A DNA stretch of 64,000 bases from Arbacia lixula (Eukaryota; Echinodermata; Echinoidea; Arbacioida; Arbaciidae), in assembly GCA_963669155.1 (NCBI GenBank), contig OZ022591.1, forward strand, positions 3,315,797-3,379,796, written 5' to 3'. The first letter of the stretch is position 1. Every line of letters begins with the position of its first letter. Both the position numbers and the translations under genes were made by a program. Below, one piece after another: positions 26,501 to 38,500 of the stretch. Below the pieces are notes generated by a model. The model worked only from the letters and a program-made list of their open reading frames with translations, ran no database searches and had not been told where the DNA came from.

Positions 26501-29500
26501 AGCTCTGAACAGGTCATGAAAGAACATTCCACCATGTGCACCAGTTTCTATTGTGTTGAAGAGGCTGTAAAATGTCATTACATTCATCATCCAACACAGC
26601 TTTATGAACAAATTCTAGTCGAATTTAATTCTTTGGATTGTCCGACCATGGTGTAAATATGAACTGGTACATATTACGAGAACTTTGCTTTAACGTGGGC
26701 AAAATAATGGGTGTTTTCAGAGCAGTATAGAGTACTTGATCAGAAAAGGTTTTTTTTTTCTGATTGATGAGTGATGTACATTGTAAGGTCAATACCAGTA
26801 TGTGAAATGTGATGGGTAACATTCCTGGAGCCAGGCATTCTATTCATAGTGTTGAGTCTGCCGACAGACTCAACACCCCCGTCCTTCTGAGGACAATAGG
26901 GTTAGTCATTGTCAGGTAATCATCCTGATCTGCATAGATGTGTTGACAGATGTGTTCACATTAACAGTGCTTGTAACACTGTCTGTATGTTGTATGTGGT
27001 AGGAATTTGGTTGAGTTCAATTGAACAATTTTAATAAGCCAAATTACGGAGCCTATCAGTCTGATGTGCTTTTATGGAAGCAGGAAAATCATTTCTCAAA
27101 ATTATAGTGGTAGTTGAAATCAAACAAGATTGGGACTTGTAAAAATGGTAGAACAGTTCTACCATGTACCATGAATGCAGGCTCCGTAATGGTGCCGAAC
27201 AAAATGATGTTTCTTGTAGGATCCTTTTTGAAAATGTGACAATAGCACATTATCCGTAGTCGGTGCACATTCCTGCATAAAAATTAATAGTAATGCCCAT
27301 TCATTACACAATGTTTACATTATACATTTCATTGTTCATACTTTTATGTAGGTCATTAGCTGCCTGTCTTGTAGAATATCATTGTTTGTGACTATGAACG
27401 TTATCATGGTTAATGAGCACCACAAAGTTATATCCATGCAGATTTCAATCCATCCATTATTATTCATTCAACACAGCCATCCACTCTTAATGATTAGGTT
27501 GTTCATTTGTATGCCCCTGTCCTTCCTGTGACAGATGACCACACCATGACATTAACAGGTAATCTCACATCCCATCCCCTCAACATTGTTTTCTCACTAT
27601 GAGTGACACCATGGTTAAAGGGAGTATACTGCACTGGGAAGACAAAAAGGCCTTCAAAAGGTGATTATGAGCAATGTTCTTGCCAATGGTCTTAAATTCA
27701 TGTGTTGTCCATTTTAGAAACTTGCTGAAAGTTATTTGTCCTCATATGATCCACATTTGGAATAAATAGTGATTAAATCACAAATCCTCGAAATGTTCGG
27801 CCCGAACAATTAAATGATTTGTGATTAAATCACTAATTTCTCCAAATGTGGATCATATGAGGGCAAATAACTTTCAGCAAGTTTCTAAAATGGACAACAC
27901 ATGAATTTAAGACCATTGGCAAGAACATTGCTCATAATCACCTTTTGAAGGCCTTTTTGTCTTCCCAGTACAGTATACTCCCTTTAATGATCACCACAAA
28001 AGTTAATCCAAGCAGATTAGCATCAATCCATAATCATGCATTCAACCCAGCCTTTGACTCTTGATGATTAGGTTTTAAAGATTGTCCGTCCCTTTTGCAA
28101 GCTTAAAATTTGAAATCGTCTATCACGATAATAAATTGAAGAAAGTGCGATTCAAGACCATTTCGAAGAATATAGCGTGTTGAAGCTTTCTGTGTAGGTA
28201 AAAATTTCAGCCGTTAAATTTCAAACCGACTTTTTTCGTACTACGAAAAAAGTATTAGTCTTTGTTACAGTATCTATGTGGTTATTATGCATGTGTGAAA
28301 TCCTAATTTTATGAGTAATTACCAAACTTTGGAAATGATTCCTCCTATAGAACAATTTTGTTCACAATGCGTTTTATAATTCAATCAACAGATTAATCAA
28401 TAAAGCAGATATTTCAACCTAAACTGCTAAGAGCCTGAGGTAAAGACTATTAATCAGACGTTGTTTACGTGCATTATTTGAATTTTACTCTACGTATCAG
28501 TTTCAAATTATGAATATACAGCTTGCAAACACTTCTCTATATGTTTTGCCAATGTTTTGATGGTTTGGTGGTGATCTGAAAAAGGGACGGGCTGTCTTTA
28601 ATACATGTATGCCCCTGTCCTTCCTGTGACAGATGACCACACCATGACATTAACAGTTAATCTCACATCCCATCCCCCTCAACATTGTTTTGTCACTATT
28701 AGTGACACCATGGTTAATGATCACCACAAAATGATAATCCATGCAGATTTATCATCATGCATTCAACCCAGTCATTCACTCTTGATGATTAGGTTTTAAT
28801 ATGCCCTTGTCCTTCCTGTGACAGATGACCACACCATGACATTCACAGGTAATCTCACATCCCATCCCCTCAACAGATGTTGTGAAAAGGAAATACTGAC
28901 ATCAGTTCCTGATTTCCAGGCTGTGGGATATTTCACAATTCAAATCCACCCAGCCACAAGTACATGTGGGTCTAGTAAACTGACAATACTGAGTCTTCGT
29001 AACTCCCAAGTGGATAAGACCAAGATAATGGAACAGAAACCAGACTTGTGTATTGTTAAGTTTGGACTTAAAATGAGCCCAAGAGGCTGGAAGCGATACC
29101 AATAGCATACTAGGAATCCTATATGGTTTAGTAATGATGCAATAGGTGCTCTCATTTAAGTTGATTCACACACTTTTTTTTTGCAAGATAGAGCAACAAA
29201 CATTTGGGAGATTGTACAATGTAAGCTTAATGATACTGTCGTGTCATACATGTACATGTATACATCATAAAAATCATTAAAGCTAGCTTTCAATTTACTT
29301 GTGACACCATGTACAGTACATATTTAATGATGATATTTAACCATGGGCACGCCTTAACTACAGAAGCATGCGATATTGCTACATGTAGCTCCTACGTGTG
29401 TGGTGTACTGATTTTGTGATTGAGGTGATGATTTGTCAATGTTATAATGGGTAATGATATACAGTGTCAGTAAATATGACAGGTTTTTAATGTTTTGACT

Positions 29501-32500
29501 TCTCTGGAATTGCCCAATTGAAAAATTGCTCTAACCTGTACTGTAATGTTGACCAGGGCCCCTTTGCATAAAACTTACCATTAATGGTACATGTAACTCT
29601 GCCATCAATGGTAACTTCCATGGCAACACCATTCCACAGCCAATCAAATTCAAGGTTTCCATAGAAGTTGCCATTGGAAGCAAAGTTACCATTAATGGTA
29701 AGTTTTGTGCAACAGGGCCCTGTACTGTAACATTGATCAGATTTCAACTTTTGGGCCCTGTCTTATAAAGAGTTGTGATTGATCTGAATCGATCACAAGT
29801 CCAGTCCCCGATCAATCGCAATTCTTGAAGCCAGGGCCCTGAGCTCCTGATCCCATAGGGGCGTCTTCATTAGCCCGATCAGACGAAATAGCGAGCTATT
29901 TTTCTGATCCGGGGAACTAGCCTGAAGTTGCAATCGCGTCTTCATTAGCTCGAAACTCGGGATACGTAAGCTCGAGCTCGGGTTGCATAAATTATCCAGA
30001 GTTTCGCACATACCAGCAGTGTGCGACAGGATTAGGCCATGACCGCGTGCCTTCGGTTGTGAGCTCGCATTCACGCATGTGTAAAAACCTATTATGTAAA
30101 CAATGCCTCGTGGGCGCTGATGCATGCCGGGATTGAGAAATTTTTAGGCTAATGAAGACGCTCCAAACTAGCTCGAGCTAGCTCCATCTATCCCAAGATT
30201 TCTTGGGAAATTTTCTCGACCAAATAGCTCACTATTTTGCCTGATCTGGCTTATGAAGACGCAAATAGCTAGCTATTTCGTGATCTGGCTAGCTAACCCG
30301 ATCAGAACAAGCTCGCTATTTTGCCCAGCTCGGGCTAATGAAGACGCCCCTAAAGAGAGATGTTTCCTTGACGAACTGTGGTTATCCAGTCATGATCAGC
30401 CGGGCCCTGGGGCCGGAGCTGGGTGGAAGCATCGGCTTCATCTTCTATCTAGCCAACGTCTTCTCCTGCGCCTTCAACTGCAGCGCCTTCACAGAGATCT
30501 TGGAGGACAACTTTGGCTCTTCAGGTCAGTCACCCATTGTTGTGTAGCCTTGCCTTGCTGTGGCCTTGTGGAGGACATTGTGGTTTAGTGGTGAGAGCTG
30601 TTGACTCTCACAGAGAGATCCCTGGTTCAAACCCAGCCTGGGCCACGTTGCATAGATTTTCAATTATTATAGCTTACCATCAATGGTAACTTCCATGGCA
30701 ACAGCCAATGAGCTTTCATTGTTGCATGTTTTGCCATGATAGTGATGGTTAAGTTACAATAATTGAAAATCTTGGTGTGTAAACCTGGGATGAGATGTTT
30801 TGCTCAAGTTTGTCAATCTCAACCCAGGTGAAATAAATGGCTACCTGGCAGGAATATAATATTCCTGATCTAATTTTTTCCCAGTTTTGGGATATATGTT
30901 GAAGTATTGCCAGAGAGAAACTTGACTGACCATATGATTGTTGCGATTACCGAATTGTATCAGAGGTGCAACATTATAATATTCTTTTTCCGTAATATTG
31001 TTTTTTCCGTAATATAATGAAAAACAAGTCAGAAAGAAATCTTGGAACCAGAAGGATTTGAACCTGCAATGTACTTCGTACCAGACAGCGACTTAACCAC
31101 GCAAGCTATTTCTAGTTTACGGATCAAGATGCGATCCTGCCCTATGGCAAACTACGCTCTACAGCTCCTTCATGGTGCTCTTCTGTTCCATTAAACTACC
31201 CAGGCCAATAGTGCACTACTGTTCTCCATGTAGTCCCCCAAAGGCACTCATTGTAATCTTCAATTGCATTATGACAGGTACAATAGCGCAAGCGCTCCCG
31301 ACTGGTGGTGAGTTCAAGCGTTGGTGGACCCTTCTCTACAGCTCCTCCATCCTCCTCTTCTGTTTCCTCGTCTGTGTGGTTGGGGCGCAGATGTTCGCCC
31401 GCACCACTGGTATAATCTTCCTGACTGTTATGGCGGCTATCGTCACCGTCATCGTCAACGCCTTCATTCAGGACTTCAAGTTCATTGAACTGCCTGAGGA
31501 CAACCACCTGGTTCCGCCCAACTCAACTGCCAACTACACTGGCCTTAGTCTTGACACACTCAAGGGCAACCTCTATCGTAAGTTGGTTTGTTTTGGGTTG
31601 TTTTGGGGTGCATCTTTCGATTCTCTGAATTTTTAATCAGCATTTCTAAACATGCTTTCAATACAGTATGTCAACTCTTAGACACACATTTTTCTGCATT
31701 TCAAAATGGCATGGCAAATTAAAAATTGCAATTGTGTTTATCGACTGTAAACATAAACCCCAGTCATGATTGAAAACCCTTATAATGGCTAGCAGAGTTG
31801 ATAAATGTACCCCATCAGGAAAACCATCTGAACAATATTAAAACTGTTTGAAAATTGTTTTTATGCCTTAGCCATGAAGTGGCAGGAGGCATTATATTTT
31901 TGGATTGTCTGTCCATTCGTCCCCAAATCCTTGATATCCATATAACGGATACGCTTGAAGATCAAAGGGCAATGAACATTGGCAATAATTGGGAATTCAA
32001 TGGTCCAATTGCTACCAAACAAGCTTTCTGAGCATACAGTAGATGAGTATCAATTCAAATAAGGTGAAGCTCACATAAAGACGCAGCCATATTTATTGAC
32101 TGTGTGGTAGTCAAATTGCTCTAGGTCCTTTGGGGGAAGGCTTTTCGTTTCCTTTCTGTGAGCCCATTCATAATTTTGTGTCGTCATGTTTGTGATATGT
32201 TTTCCCCCCACATAGCTAATTATACGATTGACTACACGACCTCGGAACCGCAAACCTTCCTAACTGTCTTCGCCATCGTGTTCAACGGCATCACAGGAAT
32301 CATGGCTGGGGCGAACATGTCAGGTGAGTGTCAGATTGAGAGTCAGTTCAAGAACTGTCAGACTGATACATGTGATAAGTTAAAGATTGTCCGTCCCTTT
32401 TGCAAGCTTAAAATTTGAAATCGTCTATCGCGATCGTAAATTGAAGAAAGTGTGACTCAAGACCATTTCTAAGAATATAGCATGTTGAAGCTTTCTGTAT

Positions 32501-35500
32501 ATGTAAAAAATTTCAGCCGTTAAATTTCAAACCGACTTTTTTCGTACTACGAAAAAAGTATTAGTCTTTGTTACAGTATCTATGTGGTTATTATGCGTGT
32601 GTGAAATCTTAATTTTATGAGTAACTACCAAACTTTGGAGATGATTCCTTCCATAGAACATTTTTTTTTCATAATGCGTTTTATAATTTAATAAACAGAT
32701 TAATCAATAAAGCAGATATTTCAACACAAACTGCTAAGAGCCTGAGGTAAAGACTATTAATCAGACGTTGTTTACATGCATTATTTGAATTTTACACTAC
32801 GTATCAGTTTCAAATTGTGAATATAGAGCTTGCTTACACTTTTCTATATGTTTTGCCAATGTTTCGATGAATTTGTGGTGATCTGAAAAAGGGACTGGCT
32901 GTCTTTAAAGGTACTACATGAAGGTGTTAAAAAAAAAAATTGCCACTTTTGCAAACTGATTTACAACCAATTCACATCTCAAGTCACGCTAAAATTTTAA
33001 CATGACAAGTTAAAGGATGTCAAATTTGTTAGAATTTTTAGAAATTTCATTTATTATATAGTATTATTCTTCTCTTGAACAAATTTATGTCTAAAAAATT
33101 GTGTGTAACAGATCATTAATTTAGAACACAACAAGGCCCTATGTACATCACACCTCTCAATCCACTAGCAACTGCCATCACAGTGTCATTTTCTGGCTGA
33201 AAAGACATTGTGGCTTGATACATAACTCTACTGTTAGTTTGAAGTACCCTATGAGGGTGGAGATTCACTTACGTGATGATGACCTGACTTGACCTTTCTG
33301 ACGCATGTGCACAGCTTTTGATTTAGAATTAGTATCTGTTATGCTGATCACTCTCGCGATAGGAGGAAGTTGCCAGGAACTGGGAGCATTTATTAACCCT
33401 CTTAGCACCAAGGTGTGTGTAAATCATAGATGTAAAACACAGGGAATGAGCCCGTGGATTAAGGGGGCAATTAGACCTTCATATTGATATGATTTAACTA
33501 AAATACAGAGACGTTACACAGACAGATTGGTGACAGTTTGAGCAGAAAAGGCAGATTACAAGAAAGTTTTGTTTTAAAAACTGTAGGCATTAACCCCCAA
33601 AAGCCATCATAGGCAACTTCATTTGATCCATAAAGCCACACGCATTACATGGTGCATGTAGTTATCGTATGAGTTTCCCATGTAACTCATTATGCAGGTT
33701 GATAGTTCTTGTGCACTTTTAACCCTTACCATGCCTGACAAAATAAAGCTCTATGGGTTTTCTATGAGTTACTTGTGGTAAAAGAGTTGAAGAACTCAAA
33801 GCATAGCACAAGTGCGTCATGCTACTTCACTAGTCAAATTGACAATGCAAGATGTTATGGTTCACTCATCATTTAAACATGTCCAAGCCCTCTAAACCTT
33901 TTTTTTGTTTAGCCTTCTCTCTCCCAGATAAAATGCAACTTAAGTGGTGTCATCACACCCATTGCTTTGCTGACTTCTGGTTCTAAACAACATAGTTCAG
34001 CAGATAGTTTCACTGGTCTGACATTGCCTAGAGGGCTAGTGTCCAAATAAAAGTGTTCGCTTGGATCACCAACGGTTGCTTTTCCTACATAGTTTAGAAC
34101 CAGTTGTCTTGACAACATGCTCATATGACATCACACTTCGGTACTCTAGATAGAAATTGTGTGTATTAATTGTGCAAAATTGCATCCATGACGCATACAG
34201 GGTTGATATGTCAGCTTTTTCTCTGACTTTTTTGCCAGTCAGTTTTCTTTTTTTTTATTGCGCTTGTATTAAATTCAATTTCAAATTCAATTCACTTTGT
34301 ATTAAATTCAATTTTATATACACCGCTTATCTGCCAAAAAGGCGCAACATTTGTGGCAATTTTGCTGATGCAGTACCGATAGCTGCATATATGAATGGGA
34401 ATCGCGCAAATAGTGTGGTATTTGCTTCCTCCTTTTTTCATTTATTTTGCTGATCACGACCTAGTAATAATATCACAATATTGCGGTTAGCGAATCTTAT
34501 AAACTGCATCCGCAAAATAGCTGTAAATGTTGTGCCTTGTGCATCGCACTCTGGCATGTGGGTCGCTAATCCCACCGCTCGTATGGCTGAGCGGAACATG
34601 TCACCATCAGTTTGGAGAGAGTCCAGCTGTCCAAAACACCGCAATATTACGTTTTTTTGGGTGTATATGAACGGTGCTTTTGCGGCTCACTGGAAACTTG
34701 CTTACCGACGTGCATCTGTAATAATAGCGGTATATGAACGGGGCTTATAGCATTCTAAGTTGGGTGGAAACTAGAAGAGGGAAGGAGAGGAGAAGTGGGC
34801 CAAGCTTCAAACAAAACTTTCTTGATGGGCTTTAATATATGTGCACTAACAGCTTTAGGGTGCGTTTCTTAAAATCATGATTATTGACATGGCATTCTCC
34901 TCCTAGAATCCCATAGAGTACCGAAGTATAACGTCATTTGAGTATTATTTTCAAGACAACTGGTTCTAAACAATGCAGGTAGAGCAAACAGCGATGATCA
35001 CAGCGTGGAATGTAATTGGGAATGCCCGACACTAGCCCGATAGACAATATTGGATCGCTAAACCTCTCACTGGAGTGAGTTTAATAACCAAATGTCTTGA
35101 CAACATGCTCATATGACACCACTTCGGTACTCTATATTCGTCAAAGTCTAGGTTACCAATTTTCTTCACGGTGACAAATAGTATCGCTTTTACATGTACA
35201 GTAGAAGGTGTACTATATCCGCTGTTTTCTACATTGTTTGTGTTAGTGTGTCTACATATTCATGTAATAGATAACAGCATGTCCTCAAAACAGGTTAGGA
35301 GATTATTTACTTAACTTATCACTTATTTTCACATTTCGTACAGAAAGAGTGACATGGGTATTGTTTTTGTTTACACTGTTATGGGAAAAACAAGTTTGTA
35401 GAAGAAGATTCCCTACACTGTTAATTTTTGTTTGTTTAGACTTTGACCAATTATACATGCAATAGAGTATAATGTACAGAGCCCTCTATTGCCCTTGTAA

Positions 35501-38500
35501 CGCTTGTAAAATAGCTTGTTATATATAGCTCATGTTTTCAAGGTTCAGTGTAAGTAGAAGGTGTATATTAGAATGTCTTTTCAAGAACAGTGGACTGTTA
35601 ATGCCAGTTTTGACAGATTTAGGCAATACTTAAAGAAGTTAAATATTTACGGACAGCTGATAGAACTTGAAATCTTCCATATTTTTTTTTATTGACTACT
35701 GCATCACAGAGTTTAGCAAACTCAGTTTCAATGGGTAACAACATGGTGCATACGCTTTTGTTATCTGCTTGCCCAACAAAGCAACACATATCATGTTGTT
35801 ACCTATTGGTCAAACTCTGTGTTGAGATGGCTCTGTCCATCATAATGTACATGTATAGAGCTAGCTAATGATAGATTTTCAAAAGTCAACTGCTCCTCTG
35901 TGATTAATGGCCATAATCATCTGTTTATTATCATTTTAAGGTGATTCTTTTACCACACAAATAAATAATAGTTCTATAAAACTACAGGAGCCAGATTTCG
36001 AGTCTACCGCTTCATTACCTATGAATGAAATCGTTGGGATGAACAACTTTACTTTGTGATCCATTTTTTTCTTCATCTGCCTTTCACAAGGGCTCTTCAT
36101 TTTTTCGTTGGGGGCCCTTCTTTTATTTGTAGAGCTCTGTTTTGCATTTTGAGGGCTAAATCCTCTTGAGCCCTTATCTTATATTTTCATGAGGTTAGGT
36201 ACTATACTGTACTGCTGTGTGATATCACATTCCTCGCTACCTAAAGACATACCTGTATAATGGTGCTTTGACATACAACCATATTTTTAACTTGTAAAGT
36301 TCATATCTGTATTGTATTTTTTTTTCTTTCTTTAATTTGCTGTAAAGTGCCTTGAGCATCTAATTAAGATGGAAAGTGCGCTATATAAATTCTATGTATT
36401 ATTATTATTATTATATCTGATTGGCTTCTATGGATCTGTTATCTATTCGTGTGCCAGGTGTGCATTTTGTCACCAATGATGCACACAAATGTCATTGCAA
36501 ATTACATTCCTGGTACAGGAAGGGATATGTTTTTCTGTGAGACAAAATATCATTATCCCTGTCCTCTGTTTGTCGCCCTCAGGAGAGCTTCGTAATCCTG
36601 GTCGTGCCATCCCTCTGGGCACCCTGGGAGGCTGTGCCTACACTGCGGTCATCTACATCATCGTCTTCCTTCTCGTAGCAGCTACCTGCTCCAGGTGAGA
36701 TTTAGTCTTAAAAACGCAGACTCAATTTGAGCTTTTTTAATGCTACGTGGTTTAAGAAAAGGGCTATAATTTCATATATGAAATTATAATTCTTTCAATT
36801 CTGTTGTCTCGGTGACGAAACATGTCTGCAAGACCAGCCTAGAACGTAAAGGGATAGTTCACTTGGAAGATAAGTTTTAATAAAGGAGAAACATGAAAGA
36901 AACATGTTAGTGATGGTTTGACCAAAATCCATCATAGGATAAGAAAGTTTTTTTCAGGGTGAACTATCCGTGATGGTTTTAATAGAGGCCTGTACAACAA
37001 ACTGGGAAGAAGTCTTCAGAGATCAGACTCATTGACAGACTGACAAGGGGTTGTGTCTGCACAGTAGGAGAGATCCATACTGCATTTCACATCCCAAATA
37101 TTAAACCATTAATGACATAAAAGCAAAACAAGTCATTTATCTGGTTTTATATGCAAATGGGTTATAAGCTCAATTGCGTCATGTGAGCAATTGCATAATA
37201 TTGATTCCACAGATTTTTGCCAAGGAAGTGCCGTTGTAAAATTAAGTGGATAGATGGCCTTGCATTCATTGCAGAAACCAACAGCATACATGTAATTGTC
37301 ATTTGATCATGATGTTTACGTAAACATGTCTATGAGGATCAGACTAGGAAATACACTTGGCACTTGGCCTGATCATGCGATGTAAAACAAACATTTATCC
37401 TTGTCATGAAAGAGCTTGTTAACCCCCTCATTACCATGGGCACAATAGTGTATCTGAGAGCGAAATGACCTTTGTTCAGGCTTGGCATGGAGAGGTTTAA
37501 TACTGGGGTAAGTTTCAAATGGATGTCTCAAGATGACCGCGTGGCTTGTCCTTTTACCTGATCATGTGATGATCATGTGACACAGCCAGACAAGTCATGC
37601 GATGTGGTGTCTTACAGGAAAACGGGCGGTTATGGTTAAGAATTAATTTGGATGACTAATGTATGCAACTGCAACTTCTAAAGGGAAGTAGTTCTTCGAT
37701 GAAGCCTTGCACACATCCATGCATACATGTTTGTTCATACATACATGCGGTATGCCATTATACATACTGAATATATGTTGGCACAGTTAGCCTCGGTTCC
37801 ATGCTTATTGAGTCTGTTTCTCTCTCTACCTTTCTGCCGCAACCAGAACTTAGTTCGTACACATGTACTATTGCTGCCTTTCTCTGAAGAAAAGGCCAGA
37901 GTTTGCAGGTGTCCAGACATCAGTTGTGGTTGCTGAAGTGCATGAGAGATAAACAGACTCCACAGCCTACAACCCAGGCTATATAAGAATAGCAAGAACT
38001 ATACCAAAAAAAAAAGGAGAGGGGTGATGTGTCATTTTGGCACCTCATCACATGGCTCTGAATGTGACAGGATATACAGTGTTTACAGACACCCCAAATT
38101 ACAAAAAGAAACACAAACAAAAAAGTAATAAAAATTACATTTTTGGATACTATCCTTAGCCTATGGTCGTTTTAGGACCAAATCAAATGTTCATTCACAG
38201 CTTTTTTTTCTTCTTCCAGAGATCTACTGATAAATGACTACAACTTCCTGGAGCATGTGAACGTGGTGGGCCCGCTGATTGCTGTTGGGATCATCGCAGC
38301 CACCCTGTCTACCTCCCTTAGCACCCTGATAGGAGGATCAAGGGTGCTGGTAGCTCTGGCCAAGGACAGGGTGTTTGGTGAGGATTATAAACCCTGTTCA
38401 TACAACATAATCATGATCATTTGGCTTTTATTCCCAATGCACGCCGGTAAGAATGTTTACAGTGAGCCCCTAAAAAGACGATCATATTCACCAAAAAAGC

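Larger units (their letters stand above)
27404..28876 (+). repeat. 192-bp tandem repeat interrupted by two MITEs
   Basis: Units begin near ATGCCCCTGTCCTTCCTGTG at 27511, 28609 and 28801, with a half-unit from 27404. Each carries GACAGATGACCACACCATGA. The 28609-28800 unit is uninterrupted and 192 bp long; the 27511 unit is split by insertions at 27619-27983 and 28079-28597. The last copy is partial and ends near 28876. Located in intron 2. Confidence 0.9.

Noticed and set aside
27619-27983. CRISPR-like or regulatory hairpin
   Set aside because: The inverted repeat is flanked by TTAA duplications and absent from the neighbouring repeat unit, so it is a transposable element.
30573-30645. Functional tRNA gene
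   Set aside because: A and B boxes are present, but acceptor and anticodon stems do not pair well; a SINE head explains it better.
33909-34124. Minus-strand frame starting [15 protein letters not shown]
   Set aside because: It falls inside a decayed inverted-repeat element and matches no protein family I recognise.
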